DNA from: Candidatus Borrarchaeota archaeon
GTDB taxonomy: Archaea > Asgardarchaeota > Sifarchaeia > Borrarchaeales > Borrarchaeaceae
Reading direction: 5' to 3'
Assembly: GCA_016840645.1 (NCBI GenBank)
Contig: JAEORY010000024.1
Coordinates: 1 to 19,306 of the forward strand
Length of the DNA: 19,306 nt
In this document: positions 7,356-13,751 of the stretch, in pieces
Numbering within the stretch: the stretch's first letter is position 1
How the letters are laid out: every line of letters starts with the position of its first letter
Translations under genes and position numbers: made by a program
Notes under the pieces: generated by a model
Databases searched by the model: none
Told to the model about the DNA's origin: nothing
Seen by the model: only the letters and a program-made list of their open reading frames with translations

Positions 7356-7558
7356 AAGTATACAGTATTAAATATGATGATAGAGCGCGTCGAACAGGTG
7401 GGTGGCGAAGCACAAGCGCGCGCTTTACTACGATTGAGAAAAAAATATCTTATCTTAAATAGCGTTAAGCCTAGTTTATTCAAATAATATGGGAAAATTT
7501 CGAGATAAGTCATGAAGTTGGCAGATATAGACATCAAAAATAGTTCATGTTTTGTAAA

Positions 7559-7836
7559 CTATAAGTGGTCTATAGCTTTCTTCAGTTTTGATTCAGCTTC
7601 TTGAGCAACCTCATTAAGATTTTGATTGTTTAGAATCTTCATCATCTCTGTAGGTCTTTGTATAGCGCGCGCGCTGTTTCGTTAACTTTTGCAACTCGTC
7701 AGCCTAAAGGTTTGAAGGCTTTAGTAATTTTTGGAGGTTTTGCGGCTAATCCAGTTACTAATCCTTTTCTTAAAGCTTGGTTCGCATTTGCTCCAATCTT
7801 AAAAGAGTGGTTATATCGCTCGATTACATTACGTTT
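7559..7836 (-). pseudogene. Remnant of a gene downstream of phoU, broken by a stop and a frameshift
   Basis: Two protein-like minus-strand frames lie end to end. The first (7836 downward) contains residues such as ERYNHSFKIGANANQALRKG and AAKPPKITKAFKPLG, then an in-frame TGA at 7699-7701, after which the same frame continues (RVAKVNETARALYKDLQ). The second, in another frame, reads RPTEMMKILNNQN and EVAQEAESKLKKAIDHL and ends in TAG at 7559-7561. Both look basic, helical and soluble. One nonsense codon and one frameshift would join them into a single product of about 90 residues. The join falls just after the alternating C-G palindrome at 7664-7675. The parent family is not recognised. Confidence 0.4.
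7664..7675. repeat. Alternating C-G palindrome AGCGCGCGCGCT
   Basis: A 12-base perfect palindrome of alternating purine and pyrimidine in an AT-rich background. Similar tracts occur at 7415-7424 (AGCGCGCGCT), 7848-7855 (GCGCGCGC), 11438-11444 (CGCGCGC) and 17698-17706 (CGCGCGCGC), all outside intact genes. Such tracts can adopt Z-form DNA or self-pair as cruciforms or RNA hairpins. Confidence 0.7.
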
Positions 7837-7875
7837 TCATGCATCATGCGCGCGCTATGTAACATATTGGCATAG

Positions 7876-8877
7876 TTATCGAGCGCTATATTGTTTAATT
7901 GCTGCTTCAGCGATGTCAGTACTATGATCGGCTATTCTTTCAAATCGGTAAGCTATAGAACTGTATCTCAAAACTAAATCTTGTCTTTCTTTGACCAATT
8001 CATTATCAAACGATTGTTTTAGTTTGTCAATCTTGACTCTTGCTTCTATGGCTTTGTTTGCGAGCATCATGTTCTTACTAAATAGAGACTTAGATGCGTC
8101 CTCATGGATTTCATATGAGAGCTTACCAATCTCAAGAAGCAGTTTTTCAGAATTGCCAATAGGATGCTGATCGGCAAGATCCATGTCTATTATGCTTCTG
8201 GATATGCGGCAAGTGTGGTCTGCAATATGTTCTATTCGCCTTAATGCATTAAAGAAATCTATTGCGTCGAGTCCTGATAATCCCAATCTGGTTGATCCTA
8301 AAATTCTCAACTGTCTTGAGAGAAGCATGTATTGTTTGTTGATTGTAGCATCTCTGTTTATGACTTCTTGAGCTAAGTTTCTATCTTTTTTTTCTAGTGC
8401 TCTTATTGAATCTTCATGCATTTTTAAAGTAATCAGTGAGGTTCTACGGAGAGTTTGTTCCAGCGGGAAATCTGAGGAGTTAACAATATTCTTTAGTTCT
8501 ATTTGGTTCTTTGACTCTTCTGTTACAGTGATTCCTTCAAGTCTTTCAAGTAGCCATTTTAAATCTTCATCAATACTCAATATTGGTGGATAATTTATCC
8601 GTATTATATCATAACCATTTAGATAAGCCGCTATTATGTTTCTCCGTATGATCTCACTATTCCATTTGGGGTCTATTTTTATTAGGGTCTCCATTGATTT
8701 TTTCTTTTTCGTTATTGGATGAAGTAATAATGAACCGTCATCTGTTGGATTGATAGTTATTTCATCACCTTGTTTTAATCCCGAAGATACTATCCAAGAT
8801 TTAGGAAGTGAGATGAGGAATGATGATCTGATCTTTTGGATCTTTCTGGTAGAGGCATTTTTAGATGAATTTTGCAA
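7876..8877 (-). CDS. AbrB-PhoU fusion, phosphate-uptake regulator-like
   Basis: N-terminal AbrB/SpoVT-type DNA-binding domain (about 10-58: IRSSFLISLPKSWI, then GLKQGDEITI) joined to two PhoU-type three-helix bundles (about 140-330). Each bundle carries the family's acidic metal-binding motif: RRIEHIADH in the first and YRFERIADH in the second, with HEDSIRALEKKD and HEDASKSLF helices. In archaea such fusions are thought to regulate phosphate uptake, combining DNA binding with PhoU function; no pst genes are present here to confirm that. Start is TTG at 8877, supported by AAAGGAG eight bases upstream; no nearby ATG fits. It is divergent from the kinase-like gene (114-base gap), and the broken frames at 7559-7836 lie directly downstream. 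Confidence 0.85.
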   Translation of the reverse strand: MQNSSKNASTRKIQKIRSSFLISLPKSWIVSSGLKQGDEITINPTDDGSLLLHPITKKKKSMETLIKIDPKWNSEIIRRNIIAAYLNGYDIIRINYPPILSIDEDLKWLLERLEGITVTEESKNQIELKNIVNSSDFPLEQTLRRTSLITLKMHEDSIRALEKKDRNLAQEVINRDATINKQYMLLSRQLRILGSTRLGLSGLDAIDFFNALRRIEHIADHTCRISRSIIDMDLADQHPIGNSEKLLLEIGKLSYEIHEDASKSLFSKNMMLANKAIEARVKIDKLKQSFDNELVKERQDLVLRYSSIAYRFERIADHSTDIAEAAIKQYSAR

Positions 8878-8963
8878 TTATAAAACTCCTTTGACTGAAA
8901 ATGTGCTGAACAGCGATTATGTTGCATAAATTGTTTATGGAAGACCTTCATACGAACAGGATG

Positions 8964-8970
8964 TTAAATA
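8964..8970 (+). promoter_or_regulatory. TATA-like box for the kinase-like gene
   Basis: TTAAATA is centred about 25 bases before the ATG at 8992. That is the spacing expected when archaeal transcription starts at or next to the start codon, so the mRNA is probably leaderless. A weak GTGAT (8982-8986) also lies upstream. Confidence 0.45.
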
Positions 8971-8991
8971 GATATTCAAAAGTGATATAGA

Positions 8992-9975
8992 ATGTCTAGA
9001 AACATTCCAATAGTATTATGTGGACAGAAAGGATCAGGATGTAGTGAAGTAGCAAATAATCTAAGAATTAAGTCGGAAAATTCTAAGATTCTAAATGAAG
9101 AAGAGTTAATTAGATTAACTGCTGCAAGGCTAGGAATTTCATTCTCGGATCTATTTAGATGTTTAAAAAAAGGAAGCATTGAATATGATAAAACTCTAAT
9201 TGATACCTTGCACGAGTATACTGATTCGAAGACTATTATTGAAGGTAAATATGCTTGCAGAGCGATTGACAAACCAAGCTATAGAATCTTCCTCACCGCA
9301 TCGGATCATCAAAGAATACAACACATATCAAAAAAATGGAAAATTCCTTTTCAACAAGCTCATGAACAAATGAAGAAAAGCGATAAAAAACGTAACAAAA
9401 TTGTAAAACAAATATCTGGAAGAGAATGGTTAGATTCATCGTTATACGATCTAACCTTGGATACCGATAATACAACCTTTGGGCAAATAGCTGACACAAT
9501 TTTACATTTCATTAGATCAACAGATAAAAAAGCAGTCAACCTTGAAGATAAAACAAATAAACCCCAATTACTCTCATATTTTCACAAAAATAAATTGAAG
9601 AAATATCTAAAAAAAATATCTCTTTCAAATAAAACTTACAAATATTTAATTGAACCTAATCGCGAATATGACAATGAAAACGATTATGGTCTCTCGATTG
9701 GAAATAAGATAAAGCCTCATATAACCGACGGTCCATCTATAGAGCTACTAACTACAAATGCAGCAGTGATTTCTTGGGATACAAATATCCCTACAGAGGG
9801 CGCTGTAGAAGTCAATGGAAAAAAGTTCAATAGTAAAATCAAAGATGTCCATCATGAAGCTCCAATCGATGAACTTACTCCTAACACAAAGTATCCATGT
9901 GACGTAATTATTAACAATAAGAAACATGTGCGAAAAAATCTAAAAACCATGAAAAGAATGCCAACATTCAACTAA
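8992..9975 (+). CDS. Cytidylate-kinase-like protein fused to a fibronectin-like domain
   Basis: Residues 1-175 resemble the cytidylate kinase / cytidylate-kinase-like P-loop family: a strand then GQKGSGCSEVA (11-21) at the P-loop, IIEGKYACRAI (82-92) and YDLTLDTDNTTFGQIADTI (152-170), the last very like the C-terminal strand and helix of archaeal CMP kinases. The P-loop lysine is cysteine (C17), as in members with GSGG-type loops, so phosphotransfer is doubtful. After a Lys-rich linker (about 178-245), residues 246-322 look like a fibronectin type III or purple-acid-phosphatase N-terminal beta-sandwich (NAAVISWDTNIPTEG 256-270, LTPNTKYPCDV 295-305). No signal peptide is seen, so this beta domain should be cytosolic. 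It is divergent from AbrB-PhoU. Confidence 0.65.
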   Translation: MSRNIPIVLCGQKGSGCSEVANNLRIKSENSKILNEEELIRLTAARLGISFSDLFRCLKKGSIEYDKTLIDTLHEYTDSKTIIEGKYACRAIDKPSYRIFLTASDHQRIQHISKKWKIPFQQAHEQMKKSDKKRNKIVKQISGREWLDSSLYDLTLDTDNTTFGQIADTILHFIRSTDKKAVNLEDKTNKPQLLSYFHKNKLKKYLKKISLSNKTYKYLIEPNREYDNENDYGLSIGNKIKPHITDGPSIELLTTNAAVISWDTNIPTEGAVEVNGKKFNSKIKDVHHEAPIDELTPNTKYPCDVIINNKKHVRKNLKTMKRMPTFN

Positions 9976-9983
9976 GCGAGTAC

Positions 9984-9992
9984 TATAAATAG
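9984..9992 (+). promoter_or_regulatory. TATA box upstream of the FKBP gene
   Basis: TATAAATAG is a good archaeal TATA element. Transcription would start near 10010-10016, giving a leader of about 55-60 bases that contains the hairpin at 10043-10064. Confidence 0.5.
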
Positions 9993-10042
9993 TTAATAGA
10001 TAAACTTTCGAGGAAATTTCTATCAATACTTATTAGTGATAA

Positions 10043-10064
10043 TTCCTCAGACTGCCCTGAGGAA
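10043..10064 (+). promoter_or_regulatory. Hairpin that buries the FKBP Shine-Dalgarno
   Basis: TTCCTCAG (10043-10050) pairs perfectly with CTGAGGAA (10057-10064) across a six-base loop. The 3' arm contains GAGG, the ribosome binding site seven bases before the ATG at 10070. A second GAGGAA at 10010-10015 can also pair with the same TTCCTC arm (extended by TT/AA across one bulge), which would free the ribosome site. This layout suits a thermometer-like or switch-like translational control. Confidence 0.55.
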
Positions 10065-10069
10065 ATGAT

Positions 10070-10495
10070 ATGCCAAGTGAAATAGGAGATAACGTTACAA
10101 TACACTACACAGCGAAGTTAAAGGATGGACAAGTCATAGAGACTACAAAAGGAAAGGAGCCTTCAACATTCCAAGTCGGTTCACAAAAAATACAAGGTTT
10201 GAATGAAGCCCTTTTAGGAGTCGAGAAAGGGGAAAGAAAAACAGTTGCGGTCCCTCCTAGCAAAGGCTTCGGTGAGAAAAAAGAAGAGTTAGTTCGAGAA
10301 ATTCCCCGAGACATCATTAGCGAAGATTTGAAAGGTACTGAGGGGAAGATACTGGAGTTAAAATTAAAAGATGGTGGTCGGCGTTTGGCTACTATCCAAG
10401 AGGTAAAGGAAGATACAATCGTTTTAGATCTTAATAATCCACTGGCAGGTAAAACATTAACTTTCGACATTGAAGTCGTTGACATTTTCAAGTAA
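10070..10495 (+). CDS. FKBP-type peptidyl-prolyl cis-trans isomerase, short archaeal/SlyD-like
   Basis: Cytosolic folding helper that isomerises X-Pro bonds. The FKBP core is present: GDNVTIHYTAKLKDGQVI (6-23), FQVGSQKIQGLNEALLGV (34-51), GERKTVAVPPSKGFGEK (54-70) and, after the inserted chaperone-like flap (about 71-120), the returning strand NNPLAGKTLTFDIEVV (122-137). The usual Asp of the 'FD' motif is Glu (VIET). Length (141) matches short archaeal FKBPs. The start is the ATG following GAGGAAATGAT. It has its own TATA box and a leader hairpin hiding the ribosome site. The P-loop protein gene follows 48 bases downstream on the same strand. Confidence 0.9.
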   Translation: MPSEIGDNVTIHYTAKLKDGQVIETTKGKEPSTFQVGSQKIQGLNEALLGVEKGERKTVAVPPSKGFGEKKEELVREIPRDIISEDLKGTEGKILELKLKDGGRRLATIQEVKEDTIVLDLNNPLAGKTLTFDIEVVDIFK

Positions 10496-10543
10496 AACAA
10501 TAAGCATACACTAGCGCATAGTAATAGGGCGCTACATTCCAGG

Positions 10544-11407
10544 GTGAAATCTTTAATCGAAGATAAAAAAATCCTCGTTGTAGGTCTTCAAAGACAACAT
10601 CCGGGAAAGACAACGTTATGTAAAGCGATAATTTATGGTCTTAAAGAAGTTGGAATAAAACCTGTTCCATTTAAACCGCATTCTGGAATGAGTTACTGGA
10701 ATCAATTCGACACTTTTCAGGAGAACTTAATTAAAGGTAGTTTGGTCTGCAAAGACATAATATCTCTTGAACAAGCATCTAAATCTCAGCTTCCTCTAGA
10801 AATCTTGAATCCTGTCAACCGTCTAGTTCGACCAATATCAAATATTCAGACGTCCCAAGATAAAAAGACAATCGATGAATTTCTAGCACAGCGATTCACG
10901 CATTATGACGGGAAAAGATCGAAAAACATCTACTTATTAAAGGATGCAAGAAATTCAAGTAAGATGCGTGATATGAATGAATTTATCTTAAGAATAAAGA
11001 AAAACGCTGAAAAAATATTATTTATGAAGAATTTTAAGGATTTACTTGAAGTATACCGTAAATATTTCGGCGTGGCAACTCTATCCTCCTATGGATATAT
11101 AAATGAAAAATCGATCGTCATAGAGAGTTTTAACGACGCCGCATTTCCTTTCAATAAGGCATCTGATTGCAACTTTGTATTATGTGTCTCATCTAACATG
11201 ATTTATCAGATAAAATCTAGCAAATATTTCAAATACTTGGATTTTTACGCTGAAACTAAGTCTAAGCTCCAATTAAGTGTATCACAAATATTATCCTCCA
11301 CATTAATTGAGAAACGGTTCGATGTTCAACCTCTCAATTCCCGAGAACAAAACGACCCCCAGAAATTGAAACAAAATTATTCAGACATCATAAAACAAAT
11401 AATTTGA
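10544..11407 (+). CDS. P-loop NTPase with dethiobiotin-synthetase/CobB-like N-terminus
   Basis: Function not known. Residues 10-24 form a strand and Walker A-like loop (ILVVGLQRQHPGKTT, with G21-K22-T23-T24), then LCKAIIYGLKEVGIKPVPFKPHSG (25-48), which echoes the loop-helix-strand-KPxxSG layout of dethiobiotin-synthetase/CobB-type enzymes. The spacing between the first Gly and GK is one residue longer than usual. The rest (50-287) is mixed alpha/beta with a basic C-terminus and no recognised domain. Start is GTG; no clear Shine-Dalgarno precedes it, and an internal ATG is too far in to keep the P-loop. It follows the FKBP gene by 48 bases. Confidence 0.6.
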   Translation: MKSLIEDKKILVVGLQRQHPGKTTLCKAIIYGLKEVGIKPVPFKPHSGMSYWNQFDTFQENLIKGSLVCKDIISLEQASKSQLPLEILNPVNRLVRPISNIQTSQDKKTIDEFLAQRFTHYDGKRSKNIYLLKDARNSSKMRDMNEFILRIKKNAEKILFMKNFKDLLEVYRKYFGVATLSSYGYINEKSIVIESFNDAAFPFNKASDCNFVLCVSSNMIYQIKSSKYFKYLDFYAETKSKLQLSVSQILSSTLIEKRFDVQPLNSREQNDPQKLKQNYSDIIKQII

Positions 11408-11473
11408 TCTATTTAGGCTGAGCCAGAAGGTAGCTATCGCGCGCAAGGGATCGCAATTCGTTTTATTATGTAC

Positions 11474-11803
11474 TCATTCATATCTATCGAGAGCATCTTT
11501 CCACCCGATACGTGGTATGCGTCCGACTCTGTCAAGACTAGGAATCGGAGGAATAGGAGTAATAGGCCATACTTGTGGGTTCTTGGGTGTCGGCTCGATC
11601 TGTGCAACACGTCTTAGAATATAGTTATTTTCTACTATTTCGCCAAGAAATCTGCCATTAGAACGCCAAACCCTGTTATCAGCATCTACCCAACCTAAAT
11701 AATCCCCATTTGTTTTGAAGAATTCACCTTTGAAAATGAAGCCAAAGTACTTGCCATTCCAACGAAAAATTGGAATACTACCTATTTCAATTACCTCATT
11801 TTT
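11474..11803 (-). pseudogene. 4-fold beta-flower-like protein, start lost to a one-base frameshift
   Basis: A 109-codon open minus-strand stretch with clear domain character but no start codon in frame. It holds short repeated beta units: IFRWNGKYFGFIF, FFKTNGDYLGWVDADN, VWRSNGRFLGEIVENN, each of the form (strand)-xNGxxxG-(strand), followed by a Pro-rich linker (WPITPIPPIPSL) and a C-terminal GWKDAL. This pattern is typical of the 4-fold beta-flower (WG-repeat-like) family. An ATG at 11805-11807 precedes a run of six A (T on the plus strand, 11799-11804). With five A the frame would read MKNEVIEIGS and join perfectly. Either the gene is inactivated or the run is an assembly error. Function of the family is unclear. 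Confidence 0.6.
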
Positions 11804-11860
11804 TCATTGCCTACAATAATAAAATAGGAAAAATCAGATATTAGCGTATATGTGCTATAG

Positions 11861-12082
11861 ATGGTCAGTACACAAAAAATGCGTGTGCCAGACACAGTCC
11901 GTTCCTAAGATTGTAACAAAAATATTGAATCTAAATTGAAGAATTTGCAGTCAAAACTGACTGAATCCATAGCTAACAATGAAGAAACCAAAGCCCAACT
12001 GAACTCTAGAATTCGAGAGTTAGAACATCAATTTTTAAACCAAACTGAACTCAAAGTTGCAAAACAAGATAAAATAAGTTAG
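11861..12082 (+). pseudogene. Coiled-coil protein frame interrupted by an in-frame stop
   Basis: From ATG at 11861 the frame reads MVSTQKMRVPDTVRS, meets TAA at 11906-11908 (codon 16), then runs on in the same frame for 57 codons to TAG at 12080-12082. The part after the stop is strongly coiled-coil-like, with heptad spacing and many Lys, Glu, Gln and Asn (KLKNLQSKLTES, TKAQLNSRIRELEHQF). No good restart codon follows the TAA apart from an in-frame TTG. A point change of CAA, AAA or GAA to TAA would explain it. Family not recognised. Confidence 0.4.
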
Positions 12083-12116
12083 CAAGCGTGTACAAATCAA
12101 GCTAGCTAGTTTTTCA

Positions 12117-12404
12117 TCACATAGATCCTCTTTCAACTTCTTTGAGGAAGTATTTGTCTGGTTCACTGATAACCCCAGCCTTCTTCATCTTCTCTCGTAA
12201 TTCATTTGACTGCATAAACTTCCTAGCATTATCTAGATTGTCCCACTCGAAAAGGATCACGAGATCGTTAGTATCGTTATCCGTCTGGAAGATTTTGTAT
12301 GATTTTTCGCCAGCATCCTTACGCATAGCAGTATTGCCATCAAACTCAGATTTCCATTTAGCATAATCATCGACCTTATGTCTTGTGACAAGAACGAAGG
12401 ACAC
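12117..12404 (-). CDS. Dimeric alpha/beta-barrel (ABM-like) protein
   Basis: A 95-residue single-domain protein with the pattern of the antibiotic-biosynthesis-monooxygenase/stress-responsive dimeric barrel superfamily: an N-terminal strand with His (FVLVTRHKVDDYAKWKSEF, 3-21), a middle strand pair (SYKIFQTDND, LVILFEWDN) and a helix typical of the fold (NARKFMQSNELREKMKKAG, 58-76). Members include monooxygenases, isomerases and many proteins of unknown role, so no reaction is assigned. Start is GTG, six bases after AAGGAGGTGA (12411-12420). The ATG closer to that site is followed at once by TAG. Confidence 0.75.
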   Translation of the reverse strand: MSFVLVTRHKVDDYAKWKSEFDGNTAMRKDAGEKSYKIFQTDNDTNDLVILFEWDNLDNARKFMQSNELREKMKKAGVISEPDKYFLKEVERGSM

Positions 12405-12410
12405 TACATG

Positions 12411-12420
12411 TCACCTCCTT
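12411..12420 (-). promoter_or_regulatory. Strong Shine-Dalgarno deciding the GTG start, next to an AUG-UAG unit
   Basis: AAGGAGGTGA on the minus strand precedes GTG at 12404-12402 by six bases. The intervening CATGTA, with the following G, includes ATG directly followed by TAG, so the nearest ATG cannot start the gene. Confidence 0.65.
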
Positions 12421-12498
12421 TTATATGTTGAACATCATATTCTACAACTTGTCATTAAATCTATGAATATGATCATTTGCTAGCTACTATCTCATCTA

Positions 12499-13278
12499 TT
12501 ACCCAATAATTGAGAGACTTGGCCAGCTTTCCTGTAATTTTTTAGAATAGCAGTAGATGATTTCATACAAATTTAGATCTTGTTTGCTTTCATGTGTGAG
12601 TAATAAAGGTCTGTGTCCATATGCGTTGTTAGCGTTCAATTCTATCACTACTAGATATGCTCCTAGTTTTGGAGTAAAGATAAGATTTGGTAGTCTCAAC
12701 TTGATTTTATCTTGCTCAACATTCTGGGATACTCTGAACAGATTTACTTTATGGGTTTGTCTTGGCATTAAGGTCATGACATTCGATTCTTCTTTATCCC
12801 ATGATAGGTTAGAATGGACACGTAGACGGCTAAACTCATCCAGAACAGTCAATTTAGCCTGGCAGTTCTCTATTTTTGTTTTTGATGTATTCTTTATTAA
12901 TGCTTGAATAATGTGGGTTTTACTATTGATTTTATGCTGGATGCCATATATAGTTAGACGGTTTGAAGCATCATTTTTTCTGCGAATATATTTGTCTAAG
13001 ATCTTGGTTCTGAGGAAATATGCGTTTATTTGACGATTATGTCGTCTAATGCAGATTCTAGAGACCTCACCCCATTTCTCTATCAGTCTCTTAAGGTTAC
13101 TATGAAATCTTTTTTCATTTATACCTCGTTCAAGACAGTAGGATTTCAAATCTGTAGCAAAGACTTTTCCTGACTTAATTGCATGGAATATCAATTCATG
13201 CAGGTTCAATTCAATACGGTATATTGTAGAAATTCTGTATTTTATAGATATTTTTATTTTAAGAATATCAACGCTCAT
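12499..13278 (-). CDS. Winged-helix protein with C-terminal beta-sandwich-like domain
   Basis: Family not recognised. The N-terminal part (about 24-98) looks like a winged helix: helices around 26-36, 41-51 and a recognition-like helix RFHSNLKRLIEKWGEV (57-72), then a basic wing (RICIRRHNRQINAYFLR, 74-90). The C-terminal half (about 118-240) is beta-rich with an Ig-like rhythm (IIQALIKNTSKTKIENCQAKLTVLDE, LMPRQTHKVNLFRVSQ, AYLVVIELNANNAYG). DNA binding is likely; the beta domain may sense a ligand or partner. The ABM-like gene lies 94 bases downstream on the same strand. High Lys/Arg content, ATG start, no obvious Shine-Dalgarno. Confidence 0.6.
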   Translation of the reverse strand: MSVDILKIKISIKYRISTIYRIELNLHELIFHAIKSGKVFATDLKSYCLERGINEKRFHSNLKRLIEKWGEVSRICIRRHNRQINAYFLRTKILDKYIRRKNDASNRLTIYGIQHKINSKTHIIQALIKNTSKTKIENCQAKLTVLDEFSRLRVHSNLSWDKEESNVMTLMPRQTHKVNLFRVSQNVEQDKIKLRLPNLIFTPKLGAYLVVIELNANNAYGHRPLLLTHESKQDLNLYEIIYCYSKKLQESWPSLSIIG

Positions 13279-13477
13279 TACGCCAGGTAAAAACTTATCT
13301 TATGGTTTAACAGTGTTATGTTTATAGGATGTCTGAACCAGCGGCAGGTTTGCATCTACCTTTCCAGTCTCATGTACTTTTTATTGGATTTTCCTCCTTT
13401 CATGGTATTGGAACTAGCTGGATTTTCAGGAATCAATCATTCTATTGATTCTTTGAAGATTTTTCATATTAATTTGT

Positions 13478-13585
13478 TCATAGAACGAGTTTGAGAGCAT
13501 ATTCTACGGTCTTTAATACGGCCCATAATCCCGACAGTATTATTACTGCTCTAATAGCGTACATTATCTCAATCTTGTTATCCAT
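13478..13585 (-). CDS. Small single-TM peptide, 35 residues
   Basis: In the 473-base spacer 13279-13751 the minus strand carries a 35-codon frame. The product has a charged N-terminus, one hydrophobic helix (about 8-24, MYAIRAVIILSGLWAVL) and an amphipathic end (KTVEYALKLVL). A GTG three codons upstream (13592-13594) is an alternative start. It resembles other micro-membrane proteins, but short hydrophobic frames also arise by chance. The rest of this spacer shows a TATA-like palindrome near 13691 and a GAGCGAGCGCG word at 13656-13666. Confidence 0.35.
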   Translation of the reverse strand: MDNKIEIMYAIRAVIILSGLWAVLKTVEYALKLVL

Positions 13586-13690
13586 CTCAGACACGATGCT
13601 TGTATCCTTGTATGCTTAAAGTATAAGTCTTATTGAGAAATTCGAGGGTTCCAGTGAGCGAGCGCGTTTTGATACGGCCAACTTCATCTA

Positions 13691-13702
13691 TTATTTAAAT
13701 AA
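13691..13702. promoter_or_regulatory. TATA-like palindrome upstream of the channel-like gene
   Basis: TTATTTAAATAA is a 12-base palindrome 49 bases before the ATG at 13752. As a TATA element it would give a leader of about 25-30 bases. Confidence 0.35.
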
Positions 13703-13751
13703 TGTTCACAATGAATAAGAAGAGCTATATCGTTTGGACTATTGAAAAACT

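Noticed and set aside
7374..7487. Plus-strand 37-residue frame starting with two ATG codons (MMIERVEQVGGEAQARALL)
   Set aside because: Protein-like at first sight but short, with no ribosome site and no family; not enough to call a gene.
7298..7537. Minus-strand 79-residue frame
   Set aside because: It overlaps the zinc-ribbon start and crosses a C-G palindrome; composition is random-like with no motif.
7658..7927. Plus-strand 89-residue frame over the phoU 3' end
   Set aside because: It overlaps the real phoU coding end on the other strand, has an odd composition with no domain, and the minus strand here reads more like protein.
10105..10500. 131-residue minus-strand frame opposite FKBP
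   Set aside because: Entirely a shadow of the well-supported FKBP gene; Ser/Phe-rich composition typical of antisense frames.
12557..12907. 116-residue plus-strand frame opposite the winged-helix protein
   Set aside because: Antisense shadow with no domain features.
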